A stretch of DNA of 64,000 nucleotides from Priapulus caudatus (GCF_000485595.1 NW_014577201.1:126482-190481); one strand, 5' to 3'; shown: positions 22,141 through 33,840, counted from the stretch's first letter. Notes: generated from the sequence alone by a model not told the origin. A program made the numbers and translations.

Positions 22141-23580
22141 CTGAGCGGGAGGCGAGGGCAGGGACGAACGCATAGACAGACGCGGACAAGGACAGTGCCC
22201 AGACATAGACAACCAGACAGACAGGCCAGACCAACAGAAGCCGACAGACAGACAGACAGGACAGAACAGACAGATCAGACCAACAAACACACAAACAAAT
22301 CAGGCAGAAATAACATCACAACAACAGACCAGACAAACACCACAAGCAAAACAGACAGACAAACACACCACAACAAGACCTGACAGAATAGACAAAAAAA
22401 CAATGAACAGATAGAATAGAGTAAGATGCTAATACGAAACAAAAAAAAAGGAAGAACAAAAGATAGAACGGAAGAAAAGAAAGATGGATCGATGATGAGG
22501 ATAGACGTATAGATCGAATCGTTTGATAGAAATAATAGATAAAAGATCGAACTCCTTTATGATAGAAATAGACAGATAGATAGAAGATAAGAGAGGATAG
22601 AATAAGAAGTAGAATAGATAGATATATAGAAATATAGATATAAAGATAAATAGGATGAGATATATATATAGATAATCACATAATAGATAGATAAGATAGA
22701 GTAGACTAATAGATAGATAACGAATAGATAGATAGAGATGGAGGAGTGAGGAAGGATGATGATGATGGATGAATGGATGGGATGGATGATGAACGATGAT
22801 GATGGAGATGATGATGGATGGATGGCTGGATGGAGGCGATGGATGGATGGACTGATGGATTGGATGAGGTGATAGGAGGAGGATTGATGATTGATTGAAT
22901 GATTGATTATTGAATGCATTGATGATTGATGATGATTGATTGATGATTGAGTTGATTGATTTGAATTGATAATTCGATTGATTGAGATTATGATGGACGT
23001 GATGAATGATGGACTGAGATGATGGGATGGATGATGGCATGGAGAAATGTGATGAGGAATGAGATGATGATGGATGATGAGGAATGGACTGGATGAGATG
23101 GAGATGAATGATGGATGGATGGATGGATGATGATGGATGATAGATGGATTGGATGATATGATAATGGATGATGAATGCATGATGGAGGATATGGATCGGA
23201 TGAGGATGATAGGTATGATGGATGGAGGATATGAGATGATGGATGGTATGATGATGGATGAGGATGAGGGAGGGAGAGAGGAGACGAGGAAGAGAGAAGG
23301 GAGAGAGGCGAGAGGGAGAGAGAGAGATGAAGAGGAAGAGGAGAGAGGAGAGAGGGGGAAGAGAGGAGAAGGAAAGAGGAGAAGAAGACAGGAAGAGGGG
23401 GAAGAGAGGAGAAGAGAGATGAGGGGAGAGAGGGAGAAAAGGCGAAAGGGACGAGAGAGAGGAGGATATGAGGGAGAGAGGGAGAGAGGGAGAGAGGAGA
23501 GAAGTGAGAGAAGGGGGAGAAGGCGAGAGAGGGAGAGAGGGAGGAGAGGAGAGAGGGGGAAAGAGAGAGAGTAGGGCGGA
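22141..23580. repeat. Indel-rich second copy of the preceding low-complexity block
   Basis: The same order of motifs returns (CAGGGACGAACGCATAGACAG near 22160, then AATGAACAGATAGAATAG, GAAGAACAAAAG, GATGATTGATTGAATG, GGGAGAGAGG) with many small indels relative to 20930-21960. It then runs directly into the copy of 17086-19500. Confidence 0.8.
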
Positions 23581-23697
23581 AGAGGGATGGATTGATAGGA
23601 CAATAGATAGATAAAAGAGCAGCATGTTTTGAGCATTGTTCATACTAAAATAGGTCGTCGTGTATTGATCATTTCTACTACTGATTTCTAAGTGCAG

Positions 23698-23782
23698 AGA
23701 TAAGGCTCGAAACACATGAAGAAAAAGAACGAGCACATCAATTACACATAGTCAACAACGAAGATCTACTGGGGCCGGAATG
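23698..23782 (+). pseudogene. Damaged copy of Kv-beta exon 17246-17330
   Basis: Recognisable by ACAACGAAGATCTACTGGGG and the GGTCAGTAC donor region. The upstream half has several indels, so the frame is lost. Confidence 0.8.
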
Positions 23783-24812
23783 GTCAGTACCACACGATAA
23801 TACAAGCACTGGATATTTCGCATTGTGATGCCACCGCTCTACACAATTGGCGATAAATTAACCTGGCGTTTTCCAGGCGAGTTTTAAATCCGTAGCCTTT
23901 GAGACCGCAGTAGACGCCTGCTAAATAACTCGCGGCATTCAACATCGGAACGTTCAATGCTGCTTGGCTTCATCAAAGATGGTCGCAACTATGGCGACCA
24001 TAATCCTATGCTTAATGTCGCGACTTTTCGCCACCTCATCTTTTAAATAATTGTCACGAGAGAAACATCCGGCTATTTATAAATTGTAAAATGTATGTTC
24101 TATCGGGTCTTTTGTGTGCATTCTCTTTAATGCCGTGAGGTAGTGTTGGCGCGTCCCCAGATTTACGCGTGCTCTTTTGGGACTATAGATTAGAGCGACA
24201 TAGAGACTGCGTTGAGACCAGGCAACATATTTGCGAGCCAGTGATGATCCAGATCTAGCACGAAGGGACGCGCGGTACGGGAAAACAGGAGCGGGAACAT
24301 TCATACACATAATAGCCGAGGCGACAGAGGCAAAAAGCAACGTAACGTTCAAAATAAAATAATGCGTCAATAAATGCAACAGTTGAACTTAAACTTAATT
24401 ACTCTACCGGGCGGCCGAACGGCTCAATTTATAATCTCTATACGCGCCAATAATTCACCGTAAATGCCGGGTGAATGTCCTCTGCACCAACCCTCAACAC
24501 AACGCAAGCTTTGTGCACGAACTATGACAGAAAAAAATATATAATAAAAGCATTGGGAAAGAGTGAGCACCAAATCCAGCCTGGCCGCGCGCATAGTTAA
24601 TACCGTAAACCAAAATGTATCAATACGGGTAAAGAGTAATCATAAACAATAAAACCTAGTACTGGAAGCAAATAATGTTTATTACCATCAGCTTATATTA
24701 AACACGGGTCAAGTACGTGTGGATCAGATAAACGGCAAACTACACATAGAGACGCCATGTAACTCACTCATGCGTGCAGACATCACGCTTATAAACGAAG
24801 TAACATTGTCAG

Positions 24813-24857
24813 TGCCGAACAGAGAATGACTAAAACCCAAGCACAATCATCCCGAAG
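24813..24857 (+). pseudogene. Damaged copy of Kv-beta exon 18351-18394
   Basis: Recognisable by TGCCGAACAGAGAATGACTA and GCACAATCATCCCGAAG before GTATACAC; multiple indels break the frame. Confidence 0.75.
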
Positions 24858-25706
24858 GTATACACGAATATAACAAGAGACATTGCGCTGTTGCTCCGCA
24901 GCCGAGAAGTAACGTGCATAAAACCACGCTAGTGATGGGACCAACGCCAGTATTAATGACGTTTGAGTCGCATATACCCAGCTGTCACACGTCCTACCCG
25001 AGTAGTGTGGAACACGCGATAGTAGTCAACGAATACGTAATTCATCAACGAAAATCTTTATCAATCTAAATCTAAATTAGAAGTATCTTATGGCATGCTT
25101 GACGGCGCTTTGCGCATATAAACTCAATATGAATGAAAAATGAATAAAATAGTGAATCAAATTGAATACTATGACAATTGTTACAGTAGCACTATCTGAA
25201 AAATAATATGCACAGCACCTATCAGCTGCACAGCATGCATACAGCCAAATACACAGCAACTTTCAGTCAGTCCAGCGTACCTATATACTTTCGATAATAT
25301 ACAACTCAAACTCGCAGCAAATAGTTCCCCTCACTCTATATTAGACCTGGCGACATACTGGTACTTAATATTATCAGTTTGGACCAAGACCTTAGGCAGT
25401 GGCCACATACTAGAAAGGTGAGTTAGCAACCCCCCCCCCCCCATTCAAGCCACTACATAATGTACAGGAGGGAATAATAAAATATATTATTAATAAATTA
25501 GAATTCGATATATAGGATTATTATAAATATTATAGTACTTCTGATCTATGATACTAGAAAAATGGGACCCCCGACACCGCGCGGCCTTTGGTACACCCTC
25601 ACCAAATATCCCCCACTCCCACGCGCACCGTCCCCTCCTGAAACAGATCCCTGCCTGCTCAGTAATGTACCATGCACGGATTAATAAAGCACCTGTCACT
25701 CTGCAG

Positions 25707-25789
25707 GATGGCGTGCTCACCGGGGAAGCGACTACAACTGAATAACGTCGACGTCGTCGCAAATAGACCCGATCCTACACCCCAAGAAG
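25707..25789 (+). pseudogene. Damaged copy of Kv-beta exon 19264-19350
   Basis: After CTCTGCAG the copy runs GATGGCGTGCTCACCGGGG and CGTCGACGTCGTCGCAAATAG. Indels remove the frame and the donor GT (AGAAGTATAC in place of GAAGGTATAC). Confidence 0.8.
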
Positions 25790-25960
25790 TATACTGTTAA
25801 TTATCGCATATCATCAATCAACATGCATCATCATCGCGTCGTTGTGTATCGCTCGACGCTGTCCTATCATGTTCTTGTGGCTATTGGTATAATAATAAGA
25901 ATATGAATAATAATAACAAAATAATAATAATAAAATAATGAATAAGTAATAAATAATATT

Positions 25961-26523
25961 ATTATATTACTCTTTCGCCCTCCTCACCCCACTCTCCCCC
26001 TCTCCTCTCGCATCCTCTCATCATCATCATCATCATCGTCGTCATCATTACTGCAGTTATATGAGTTAAATCACCACACCAGGGGTGCAGTAGGGCAGCA
26101 GTGCACACGGTAAGATGGCTGAATGTGTAGCGCAGTAGATACTCCTCTTAGCGCTGTCAAACCCGCGTTAAACATCAGTCACTATAGCTGTCACAGCAAA
26201 TTAGCTAAAACGACAGCATGCTTACGTTCCTGCTAAATAAAAACTCGAATACAATGTCCTCTGAAAGTGTCGTCGTTAAGTTGTTCGCGTTATTAATTAC
26301 CTTCCGAAATTTCTTTACTGATTATACACAGACGTATAAGCGTCATATACAATTCCCCAACGGCCTTGGTAATTAAAAAAACGAGCAATGAATACTGATG
26401 AATGACTCTGGTTTGTATGTATTACACCAACTGTTCAACCGACTAGCGTATTTCCTACACGTAACGCACTTGATTATCATAAATTGACAATGTCGGACGG
26501 TTGAAGCTGTTAAGTTAGGGTGT
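25961..26523. other. Intron; short (ATC)n run, otherwise nothing
   Basis: A TCATCATCATCATCATCGTC repeat at about 26017-26046 is the only structure seen. Confidence 0.45.
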
Positions 26524-26853
26524 TGCTATCCTCCGGGCGTGGAGGGAGGTCACGTGATAACGTTGACGATGACGTTCAAAACGTTAACCCTAACGGTAAA
26601 CCTCACTCCAACACCGCCAACACTAACCCTCACACTAAATATATATGTCTCGCCGCGCTATATATAGGCATTGTGATCCACAAAAATTAATCTATGGTGT
26701 GAGGACAGATATCATAATGCAAAAACCTTAACCCTAACCCTAATCCTAACCCTAACCCTAACCCTAACCCTAATCCTAACCCTATCCCAATCCCTATCCC
26801 AATACTAGTGCTGCCACGTTGCGGTCACCTCCCTCCACGCCAGGGGGATAGCA
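26524..26853. mobile_element. MITE-like element, 330 bp, carrying telomere-like repeats
   Basis: Terminal inverted repeats of about 28 bases (TGCTATCCTCCGGGCGTGGA on the left; TCCACGCCAGGGGGATAGCA on the right) flank an interior with (CCCTAA)n-like repeats at about 26728-26795. No coding capacity. No clear target-site duplication was found. Confidence 0.7.
26728..26795. repeat. Interstitial telomere-like (CCCTAA)n tract
   Basis: About ten CCCTAA units with CCTAAT and CCCTAT variants, inside the element at 26524-26853. Confidence 0.93.
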
Positions 26854-28105
26854 TTACCCAGTTAGTGCTGCAGTACTTTCGAATGCAAATAGGGATAAAC
26901 AGGCCGTGTCGTTTTTCTCTCGTCTCATATGCTGCTCACGCATTCTCTGTTTCTCGCGGCCGATCAATTCTTCCTAGCTGCAAGCGGTGTTCACGCCTAT
27001 TCATATATAGGTGACCCAATTTAACGCGCATCCACTCCCTCCGATAATTTTCAAATTGAAGAATTCTCTACACATTATGAATTATATATAACAATGGGCT
27101 TTGCATGTATAATACATGAGGCGAGCTGCAAAGACGAAATCAGCGAAACATGATTAGACACACGCGCTTCGTACAGCACATGGTATGCGGTCAACTTGCC
27201 AATTGTAGGGTATGAAATGGATTACCGCCCAATTCTGTCTTCATGACGCTGCAATCCGTTAAAGTTTACATAGCGATCAGTGAAGACGAGCGCAAATTAT
27301 TAATTAAATCAGCGTAGAGCAATGCAGAGAACTGGAGACTGAAAACGATGTAATCACACGAAGGAGTAGCATATGTTATACGGAATCAGGAAATAATGTG
27401 ATACAGCAAGCAGTTATATAAGCAAAACGAAAGTTAATAAGGGGAAATGTTTAGGAAGCAATGCCGTTATATAATAGTGGTTATCCTGGACATTATAATG
27501 GTGGTTACACAGACAGAGGCGACTATAACAATGTGTGCGCATGAGTGAACCATGTACGACTATTATCTTCTATATACAATGAACATGTTCCTAACTGTGT
27601 TATCAAGCGGGACTTCCTTGGCACGTTACTACGCACGCAGTGTAGAGAACTCCATTCAGCAATGGCGGGATAATTCTATGGTTACCGTCTAATTTAGAAA
27701 CGTATACGCTATAGCTCTATTGTGCATATCCAGCTTGAAAGGGTATATCCAGCTTATAGTATCAATAAGATAACAGTTGCTTTCTTATGTTTTACATGAC
27801 GCATGGTTCAATTCCTCCGTCACGTGACCGTATTTCCTTGCTGCGCACTGTGAATTCACGATAGCGTAAAATTCTTGTAGTCACATGAGAAACACGCACG
27901 ATTCGAAAGTAGTTTATGGCGCATATTATTTATAACAATAAAACGTACGGTATCGGTAATAATTTATGCATGAAAATCCATTCGCTGAGTTTCTCTCTAT
28001 CGTCGGCGCATGGCGAACAAACGTCGACTAAACGCACTTATCGAATTACTGCTAGTCGTCACGAGTTATATATTCCTTGATCTGCGGTTATCAATTGCCT
28101 TGCAG
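26854..28105. other. Intron, nothing recognised
   Basis: No repeat family or coding signal assigned; ends in the acceptor of the next Kv-beta exon. Confidence 0.4.
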
Positions 28106-28191
28106 AGATTGTTCGGTCGTTCACGTACGCTATCAATCAAGGATGGACGATGTACTGGGGCACGTCACGCTGGGCGCCAATAGAAATCATG
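28106..28191 (+). CDS. KCNAB: Kv-beta exon: [28 protein letters not shown]
   Basis: After a TTGCCTTGCAG acceptor the 86-base exon codes [20 protein letters not shown] and RWAPIEIM, ending in phase 0 at GTGAGA. The family has '[29 protein letters not shown]' at this place. The Ser-Arg of TSRW contacts NADPH in known Kv-beta structures. The AMTHV stretch is diverged to SFTYA while the cofactor motif is intact, so this copy looks under constraint. The preceding intron (8.7 kb) holds the duplicated noisy block. Confidence 0.94.
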
Positions 28192-28785
28192 GTGAGATGC
28201 GCTAGCATTAAGTCCCTCCTTGTCACACACACACAACCACACAGGTAGGTAGTGTGTGTGACAGGGTGTGACACGATCACTGCAAATATCATGTACCATG
28301 CAGTCGTTCGTTAACCAGTGTGGGTAATCTACAATAAACTAGGTTAGAATGCTGTATCAAATTCTTCTTGGAATTTATATCTCTTACGACTTTACTCAAC
28401 CTTAACCCCTCTTTTCTCCTATTTTACCCCTTTCCTGAATATTTCTCTCTCTCTCTTTTCTTACCCATCTTTTTGTGTTTTCTCTGTTGCTCACACTATC
28501 TCCACTCTTCATTCCTCTTATCGGCTTAGGCTTAAGCTTTCCATTTCTCTCTGAAAATGGAATTTTACGCGTGTTTTAATCCTAGCTTCTTCCCATAGAA
28601 GCAGCGCTGCTTATGTTCCGTAGTGCTTGCGTACGGAATGTATGATTAGATATGTCTTGCGACCTCGAATAGATTGCTCATATTAACGCTCTACCTAATT
28701 AAATTTTTTTATAATTTTCGCATCGTACACACATTTAGTGATTCAACAATCTAGCTCGTTGCTATAGAAACTTCCTTACAGTTCG
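28192..28785. other. Intron, nothing recognised
   Basis: Contains a small inverted CACACACAACC/GTGTGTGTGACA pair near 28220-28265 and a pyrimidine-rich patch at 28400-28470. Confidence 0.45.
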
Positions 28786-28807
28786 CACGCGCACACACGC
28801 GCGCACG

Positions 28808-28848
<41 letters not shown>

Positions 28849-28890
28849 CGTCTGCGCGCGCGCGCCACACACACGCACACACACACCACA

Positions 28891-28945
<55 letters not shown>
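28786..28945. repeat. (CA)n/(CG)n microsatellite with AT tail
   Basis: CACACA and CGCGCG alternating purine-pyrimidine blocks, then (AT)n at 28926-28943; such runs can adopt left-handed DNA. Confidence 0.93.
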
Positions 28946-28948
28946 CAT

Positions 28949-28994
28949 AATATCAGGAGTTAATGAGACAAATTTGTCTCATTAACTCCTGATA
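28949..28994. repeat. Perfect 44-bp palindrome without spacer
   Basis: TATCAGGAGTTAATGAGACA followed by AA and then the exact complement ending TTAACTCCTGATA: 22-base arms directly abutting, next to the CA/AT microsatellite. Coordinates good to about two bases. Confidence 0.88.
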
Positions 28995-29951
28995 AATATA
29001 TATAACAAAGCCGACATGTGAAGTTAAGCGTAACTAAATGCAATATGAGGAAAGGGTTAGGAAATGTTATGGACTAGCGATATACGGTCACGCGATGGCA
29101 TCAGTAGCTCATTGAATGACCTTCACTTCTTAAAGACGTCACGCGAGAAGATTTGCGGAATGGCGCCTGTCGCGACAACAATTTAAGCTACAGCACCAAC
29201 CCAAGCGTCAAAGAAACTGCAAAGAATTACATAGATTGCTGTTTTGCATAACCCTGCCTGCGTGAATTCCGCGAAGCAATGATTAAGCGCTTGGCACGAA
29301 AACACGACACGCAGCGTTAGACGATTCATTTATTTAGTGAATATTCACTTATTAGCACGGCGGGTACGTGTTTTAGCAAACAACAAGCAACCAAAGTATT
29401 TCTATATCCTGTTTCTAGAGATAACGTAATTAACACTTGTGGCCACAACATCAATCTCGGTCGTTTATTTGTTTTTGAGATCATTAAGAATTGAGATACT
29501 TGAACAGCTTGAAATAATCAAGAAAAACTAGAACAAGGCACTATACTCGAAGGTTTCGCGTGCAATGCGCCACTACTGCAGAGAGTCGTTGTTAAGTTAT
29601 AAACATTCGAACGTTCAAATAACGCCCCATGTTTAGTGAGTATTTCGAGAAAAAATCTAATCGAACACGATCCAACGAACTGTGTTTTCAATTTTGTTTT
29701 CTAAAATCGACTTTCGCACGAATACAATTCGGGAACAAAATGGGTTCACAATTTGAGGACTGTGTTATATCACTACGCCGCTACGCATAGCTATTCATAG
29801 TGGCCTTACTCTCGTGTTGAAAAATCCGTTATATCAGTTCACACGAGTAATTAAGGCCCAAGCCATTCAAGACTCCCTATAAAACAGCGTGATGAGGTGG
29901 CGCCATCTTCCGTTGCTACATGGTAACTTATGTCGTGTGGTGCGTTTGCAG
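28995..29951. other. Intron, nothing recognised
   Basis: No repeat family or coding signal assigned. An AGGTGGCGCC motif occurs near 29895, just upstream of the next exon. Confidence 0.4.
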
Positions 29952-30072
29952 GAAGCGTACTCAGTAGCTCGGCAATTCAACCTGATACCTCCGATAGCAG
30001 AGCAAGCCGAATACAACCTTTTCCAGCGTGACAAGGTAGAGCTCAACATGGCAGAGTTATTCTTCAAAATAG
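29952..30072 (+). CDS. KCNAB: Kv-beta exon: [14 protein letters not shown]...AELFFKI
   Basis: The 121-base exon after TTTGCAG codes [20 protein letters not shown] and [20 protein letters not shown] plus one base, with a GTGCGT donor. Vertebrate Kv-beta has '[41 protein letters not shown]', a near line-by-line match. The Gln of EQAEY contributes to the cofactor pocket. The exon is clean and its size and phases are those expected. Confidence 0.96.
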
Positions 30073-30435
30073 GTGCGTAAAATCATGAACACATCTACCA
30101 CAGCGCTCTCTGGTGTTCTACCATATCTTGCACCTATAACTGTGCAGGCAGAAAATTCCTAGTCGAGGAAAAAACCGATTATCGGCGAGTTTAAAATTTT
30201 AATTATTAAATTTTTTTTTAAATCGGACGAATATAAGTATATTATATGAGATATAAGTATATGAATGTTGGGTAGAGCACATCAGTAACGAGAGATGAGT
30301 ACGGTACATGAATGTCTCTCATTCATATACGCCTGAAAGAATGGAAGGTCTAACCGGCCTCGCCCATACTCTGAACTAGATCCATCTGACCGATCGCAAA
30401 TGCTATAGTAACACGTGTTTCCGGTTCTGGTTAAG

Positions 30436-30530
30436 GTGTCGGCACGATGACCTGGTCACCTCTCGCCTGTGGATTTCTCACAGGGAAGTACGACGATGGC
30501 GTCCCCCTTCACTCCCGGGCAGCAATAAAG
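30436..30530 (+). CDS. KCNAB: Kv-beta exon: [21 protein letters not shown]...
   Basis: A 95-base exon between a TTCTGGTTAAG acceptor and a GTTCCT donor codes [20 protein letters not shown] and then [11 protein letters not shown]. It matches '[31 protein letters not shown]'. WSPLACG lines the NADPH pyrophosphate site. The phase is correct on both sides. The donor is weak beyond GT, but the next exon follows in frame. Confidence 0.92.
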
Positions 30531-30577
30531 GTTCCTGTAACTATCTGCAATAAATTCATAATTATATAAAGTATGAC

Positions 30578-30632
30578 ATGATTTACCACTGCCTATACCA
30601 CAAAAATGATAATGATGCTGATTATAATGATT

Positions 30633-30682
<50 letters not shown>

Positions 30683-30770
30683 GATAATGATAGTCATTTT
30701 AATACATTTTGTATTGACTATACTAATCATTATATTGTCACGGTGTTACTAGTCAGAATCAAGTGCGATT
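30578..30770. repeat. (AAT)n tract within intron
   Basis: About 14 AAT units at 30639-30682 with GATAAT-like flanks; the Asn/Asp-rich open frame is an artefact. Confidence 0.9.
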
Positions 30771-30873
30771 AAACTTTTAACCGCAGTTTTGGATCGTATT
30801 AACCTTTCCTACTTGAGATATGCACAGTGACTGGCTCTCGCACTACAGCTGTGTTTTATTTAATCGTTCGCAG

Positions 30874-30994
30874 AGCTATGAATGGTTAAAGGAGAAGATA
30901 CTCAGTGATGAAGGTAGGCGGAAACAGCAGCAGCTACGAGAAATCGCCGCCATTGCCGACAAGCTTGAGTGTTCGCTTGCACAACTTTGTATCG
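30874..30994 (+). CDS. KCNAB: Kv-beta exon: [19 protein letters not shown]...LAQLCI
   Basis: After ATCGTTCGCAG the 121-base exon codes [40 protein letters not shown] and one extra base, then GTGAGA. The family has '[40 protein letters not shown]'. This is helix H7 and the loop that closes over the cofactor. The exon is clean and in phase (0 in, 1 out). Confidence 0.95.
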
Positions 30995-31374
30995 GTGAGA
31001 GCGCTGTTTTCATTTGAAAGCAATACCTAGGTTACATACCTATGTTACCTAGCTATAGACAACAATAGACAAAACAAACAATCTATACATGTAAAAATTA
31101 GCAACTAGATAACTATAACAAGTAACATTTTACACGACTTGTTTAAGTATCTTGATTTTCTGCAAAAAAATCTATACGATATTATATATGTCCATTATGT
31201 CTGCTGACCGGATGAAGAGATGTAAACTTGAAAGCTTGTTAATTAAATTTTAAACACGCTTATTCTATAATTTGACTTTGTTTATATATATATATATATA
31301 TATAATAGCTATTATTGCCTAATACACATAGATTACTATGAGTCATCAAATGGCCGCGTGTATATTTTCACTAG
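30995..31374. other. Intron, nothing recognised
   Basis: Contains only an (AT)n run at about 31284-31305. Confidence 0.5.
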
Positions 31375-31425
31375 CGTCGTGTGGAAGAATAACAAGTGCA
31401 AGTGTGCCGTACTGGGCGCTAGCAG
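31375..31425 (+). CDS. KCNAB: Kv-beta exon resembling AWCLRNEGVSSVLLGAS, one-base frameshift
   Basis: After TTTTCACTAG the sequence begins in the phase required by the previous exon and reads A-S-C. After one apparently missing base it continues WKNNKCKCAVLGAS before a GTAGCA donor. The family motif is 'AWCLRNEGVSSVLLGAS': Cys, the basic-Asn pair and the terminal LGAS are conserved. The Ser of GAS binds the adenine-side phosphate of NADPH. The single-base loss could be a sequencing error (TTGG read as TGG) or a real frameshift. Confidence 0.6.
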
Positions 31426-31639
31426 GTAGCAGCAGCTTCTAACGTAAACATACAGCTACGCCTTAGGGTAAATCGCTCAAAATGTTCCTTATATACTAAT
31501 AAATATATATAGTATATATTATATAATTATATTATGCACTGGATGTACACGCTTTACATGTATAGGATCGCATGACTGCGATTGATATAGTTGTTGATTT
31601 TTTGTCAAGCATTTTGCTGTAGCTGTGTATCTACACAGG
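31426..31639. other. Start of a very long intron
   Basis: AT-rich, nothing recognised. If 57421 is the next exon, this intron is about 26 kb and holds the GA array, the duplicated segment and the Gypsy element. Confidence 0.4.
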
Positions 31640-32570
31640 GACAATGTCATAATATTCTAGAGTGAGAGCAAGAGAGAATGGGGGAGATATATATAGTAGG
31701 GAGACTAGCAGGAGATAAGGGCGAGAGACAGAGAGAGATGGGGGAGAGACGGAAAGAGGAGAGGATGAAAGCAAAAGAAAGTGAGAGAGTACTGATGTAG
31801 AATAGTATAGATGGAGCGCGCTGAGCAAAGCGAGAGAGTGTGAGAAGACGAGAGACAGCCAGAACGTTACAAGCAAGACAGGACGAAGGAGGACGAGAGA
31901 GGAGAGGAGGGGGCGCACGGAGCGACATGACAAGGAAGAGTGGGGCACAGAGGGGCTGGTGGGCAAGCCGGAGAGGCGAGGAGGAAGGAGGCAGTTAGGA
32001 GAAAGTCAAAAAGAAAGGAGAGTGGAAGAGTAGATAGGATAGACTTACAGAGAGCGGCGCGAGCAACGCGAGAGAGTGGTGAGAACGAGAGAGAGCCCAG
32101 AACGGTTAAGATGCAGACAGACAAGAGAGAGACGGAGAGAGAGAGAATGAGAGAGAGAGAGAGAGAGACAGCACACGAGAGAGAGGCGGAGACGACAACA
32201 GCAGCACCGAGACTGACGGAGAGACCGAAGAGACGAGAGATGAAAGCAAACGATAAGTAAAGGGTAGAATGAGTATAGATACAGAGAGCGCGCGAGGCAA
32301 GCGAGGAGAATGTGAGAACGAAGAGAGAGAGCCAGAACGTTACACAAGACAGAACACAGCACAGAGAGAGAGAGAGGGAGAGGAGAGACAGATAGAGATG
32401 GGGAAGAGCGGAAAAAAGATGGATAAAAGCCAAACAAGAGTGACAGAGGTAGATAGATAGATACGCACGAGAGCGCGCGAGCAAGCCGAGTAATTTTGAG
32501 AAACGAGAGAGCATAGCCAGAACGGTTAGACGCAAGACCTGACAGAGACAGAGACAGAGAGTAGAGAGAT

Positions 32571-32601
<31 letters not shown>

Positions 32602-32945
32602 GGAGAAGAGAAGAGAGAGAGAAAGTGAGAAAGAGTGAGTCCTAGAGTGCTACCTTTCCCTTACGGATGTCCTAACAGATTAATAGATACAGAGACGCGC
32701 GAGCAAGCAACGGAGATTTTTGAACGAGAGAGAGATAGCCAGAACGAACAGTTAGATGCAAGCAGACAGAGACAGAGACAGAGAGAGAGAGAGAGAGACG
32801 AGAGAGAGCAGATGAGAGAGACAGAGAAAAGAGAAAAGAAGAGAGAGAGAGGAGAGAGAGAGAGACGAGAGAGAGACGAGAGAGAGAGGAACAGAGAGAG
32901 AGTGTGTGTGTGTACACCTGTCAGTGGTGTGATCACGTGTGTGTG
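31640..32945. repeat. GA-rich tandem array, about five units of roughly 185-236 bp
   Basis: A recognisable box (GAGCGCGCGAGCAAGCGAGA, then GAGAGCCAGAACGTTA within 60 bases) recurs at about 31816, 32052, 32284, 32469 and 32694, separated by GAGAGA-rich filler. Units differ by many small indels, so exact length and number are uncertain. It ends in GT-rich sequence at about 32900-32968. The Arg/Glu and Ser/Leu open frames are artefacts. Confidence 0.8.
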
Positions 32946-33257
32946 ATGTGTGTTGTGTGTGTGTGTGAGAGAGAGAAGAGTGAGTCCGGAGAATACTTTC
33001 TATGAGCGTGGTCTCTTCCAAGGTGGTCCCGCCAGCTTACATCGTTTATCCATGGCCGATAATAGATTCGATACTGGCAAAAACCGACGATACCGTGTTC
33101 ACCGCCAGGTTGTTCTAAAACAACGTTTACTCCTTCTTATGCTATTACCTATTCGTGATTACTTAAACAAACAGTGTTGCACCTTGGTCACCAGTATCTT
33201 TATGATTAACATAAGCTGTCGCAATCGCACATTGTTTTATTTTTCTATTGTTATATA
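32946..33257. other. Unique intronic sequence (segment X)
   Basis: No coding signal recognised. Its reverse complement returns, with indels, at about 38100-38315 beside the large gap. Confidence 0.55.
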
Positions 33258-33516
33258 TAAGGAACGCAATTAAAATTGTCCAGTGTAATGTTATAACATT
33301 TTTTCTTCAAGCATATTTTGCATATAAAAATAACATTACTTTTATTATGTCTTCTAGCGTTTGCATCATTACGATAATGTATATATATTATAAGTATACA
33401 TTATCGTAGTTCGATGCAAAACGTAAAGTACATAATCGAAAATTTATTCTTTAATGCAAAATGCTGACAAAAATGTTATAAAACATACGCTGGACATTTT
33501 ATTTGCGTTCCTATTA
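33258..33516. mobile_element. Fold-back MITE, about 259 bp
   Basis: Ends are inverted copies of AAGGAACGCAATTAAAATTG / ATTTGCGTTCCT with CCAGTGTAATGTTATAACAT-type sequence inside; homology continues toward a centre at about 33390 (GATAATGTATATATATTATA region). The whole element folds on itself. A noisy copy at about 37790-38020 belongs to the inverted duplicate. Confidence 0.75.
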
Positions 33517-33840
33517 AAGATATATATATATTATATATATATATATTATAATATAGTATATATATCTTTAATAATGATATGCTGATTATTCACATGATGC
33601 ATTTTTATTTGACCATTAGTGGGACACTATTTTAACTAAGCATATGAAAATCTAAACATAAAGTGCCACAGTATGCTATAGAATGGAATGGCAGCTTATT
33701 GAGCTCATACTGTAGATCTTGCCATTACGAAAATTACTGAATAAATTATGGAACTAGCATTTCTGCATGTTACAATAAAAGGTAGGCCTATATTAAAGCA
33801 TGATATTTCTGGGCAAGTTTAACCTGACATTTTATATTAT
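33517..33840. other. AT-rich unique sequence, right part of segment X
   Basis: A TATATA run at 33520-33562 is followed by non-coding sequence. It is duplicated inverted at about 37500-37790. Confidence 0.6.

Larger units (their letters stand above)
23581..25960. repeat. Indel-rich direct copy of 17150-19500
   Basis: Segment by segment this follows 17150-19500 in the same orientation, including three Kv-beta exons, the MITE of 17885 and the hAT-like element of 18940 (here with its poly-C run at 25430-25442). Single-base losses and gains occur every few bases, with no bias against coding sequence. That error profile points to raw long-read sequence rather than an evolved duplicate. Confidence 0.8.

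Noticed and set aside
21206-23736. Open frames of 362 and 435 codons rich in Ser, His, Pro and Ile
   Set aside because: They lie entirely in GGAT/GACA/GA low-complexity sequence and its noisy duplicate; composition explains them.
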